Origin: Acidobacteriota bacterium
GTDB lineage: Bacteria; Acidobacteriota; Terriglobia; Terriglobales; Acidobacteriaceae
Direction of reading: 5' to 3'
DNA: 5,357 nucleotides
Assembly: GCA_021810815.1 (NCBI GenBank)
Contig: JAJZHR010000210.1
Span: forward strand, 1 to 5,357
How positions within the stretch are numbered: position 1 is the stretch's first letter; every line of letters starts with the position of its first letter. The notes under the pieces were generated by a model. The model saw only the letters and a program-made list of their open reading frames with translations, searched no databases and was not told the DNA's origin. Shown in pieces: positions 5,253-5,357 of the stretch. A program made the position numbers and the translations under genes.

Positions 5253-5357
5253 CTAGGAAGCCGCCTGCTGCCCGCCGATCTTGTCGATCTCCCTCTGCAA
5301 GGCCATGCTGTCCAGCGTCGCCAGAGGCAGGCAAAGGAACAGCCCGATCCGCTGCTC
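5253..5357 (-). CDS. C-terminal end of an unrecognised protein, partial
   Basis: The minus strand is open from the window edge to TAG (5255-5253), giving 34 residues in a frame that begins exactly at base 5357. It starts EQRIGLFLCLPLATLDSMAL and ends REIDKIGGQQAAS. A hydrophobic stretch with two prolines and a cysteine is followed by a charged helix-like segment and a small polar tail, as at a normal C-terminus. The gene would run convergently toward yvcK, with the palindrome cluster between their 3' ends. The fragment is too short for me to assign a family. It could be spurious, but the in-frame opening and the gap that would otherwise be left at the end favour a real gene. Confidence 0.5.
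   Translation of the reverse strand, partial: EQRIGLFLCLPLATLDSMALQREIDKIGGQQAAS

Overview
The window is GC-rich bacterial DNA. It most resembles a Gram-negative, LPS-making member of the Acidobacteriota (Terriglobia type). This rests on an ADP-heptose kinase and a heptosyltransferase (LPS inner core), a DUF4254 protein beside them, and a long YvcK with inserts. The assignment is an inference from protein character and gene company; no rRNA or taxonomic marker is present.

Left half, minus strand (1-2075): a GT9 heptosyltransferase-family gene (969-2075) is followed, 182 bp downstream on the same strand, by the start of a D-glycero-beta-D-manno-heptose-7-phosphate kinase gene (786 down to 1, cut by the window edge). 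The first transfers heptose-type sugars to lipid A/core and the second makes the activated precursor, so the pair is a piece of an LPS core locus. A 358-bp divergent region (2076-2433) holds a candidate minus-strand promoter close to the heptosyltransferase and a strong 14-bp-stem hairpin.

Right half, plus strand (2434-5069): a DUF4254 protein, then a 249-bp leader region, then a small TPR protein whose stop overlaps the start of a YvcK/CofD-like gene (TTGA overlap). The leader region has the best sigma-70-like promoter in the window (TTGACG-N17-TATAAA), possible RNA secondary structure, and three 15-bp tandem repeats. It also has an unusual chain of two tiny ORFs joined to each other and to the TPR gene by ATGA stop/start overlaps.

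Right end (5070-5357): a convergent intergenic region packed with consecutive palindromes (5131-5213), then the last 34 codons of an unrecognised minus-strand gene. One of these hairpins and its flank resemble the hairpin at 2312-2351, which suggests a dispersed intergenic palindromic repeat family. The most unusual features are the coupled mini-ORF/tandem-repeat leader of the TPR-yvcK operon and the two related palindromic elements.
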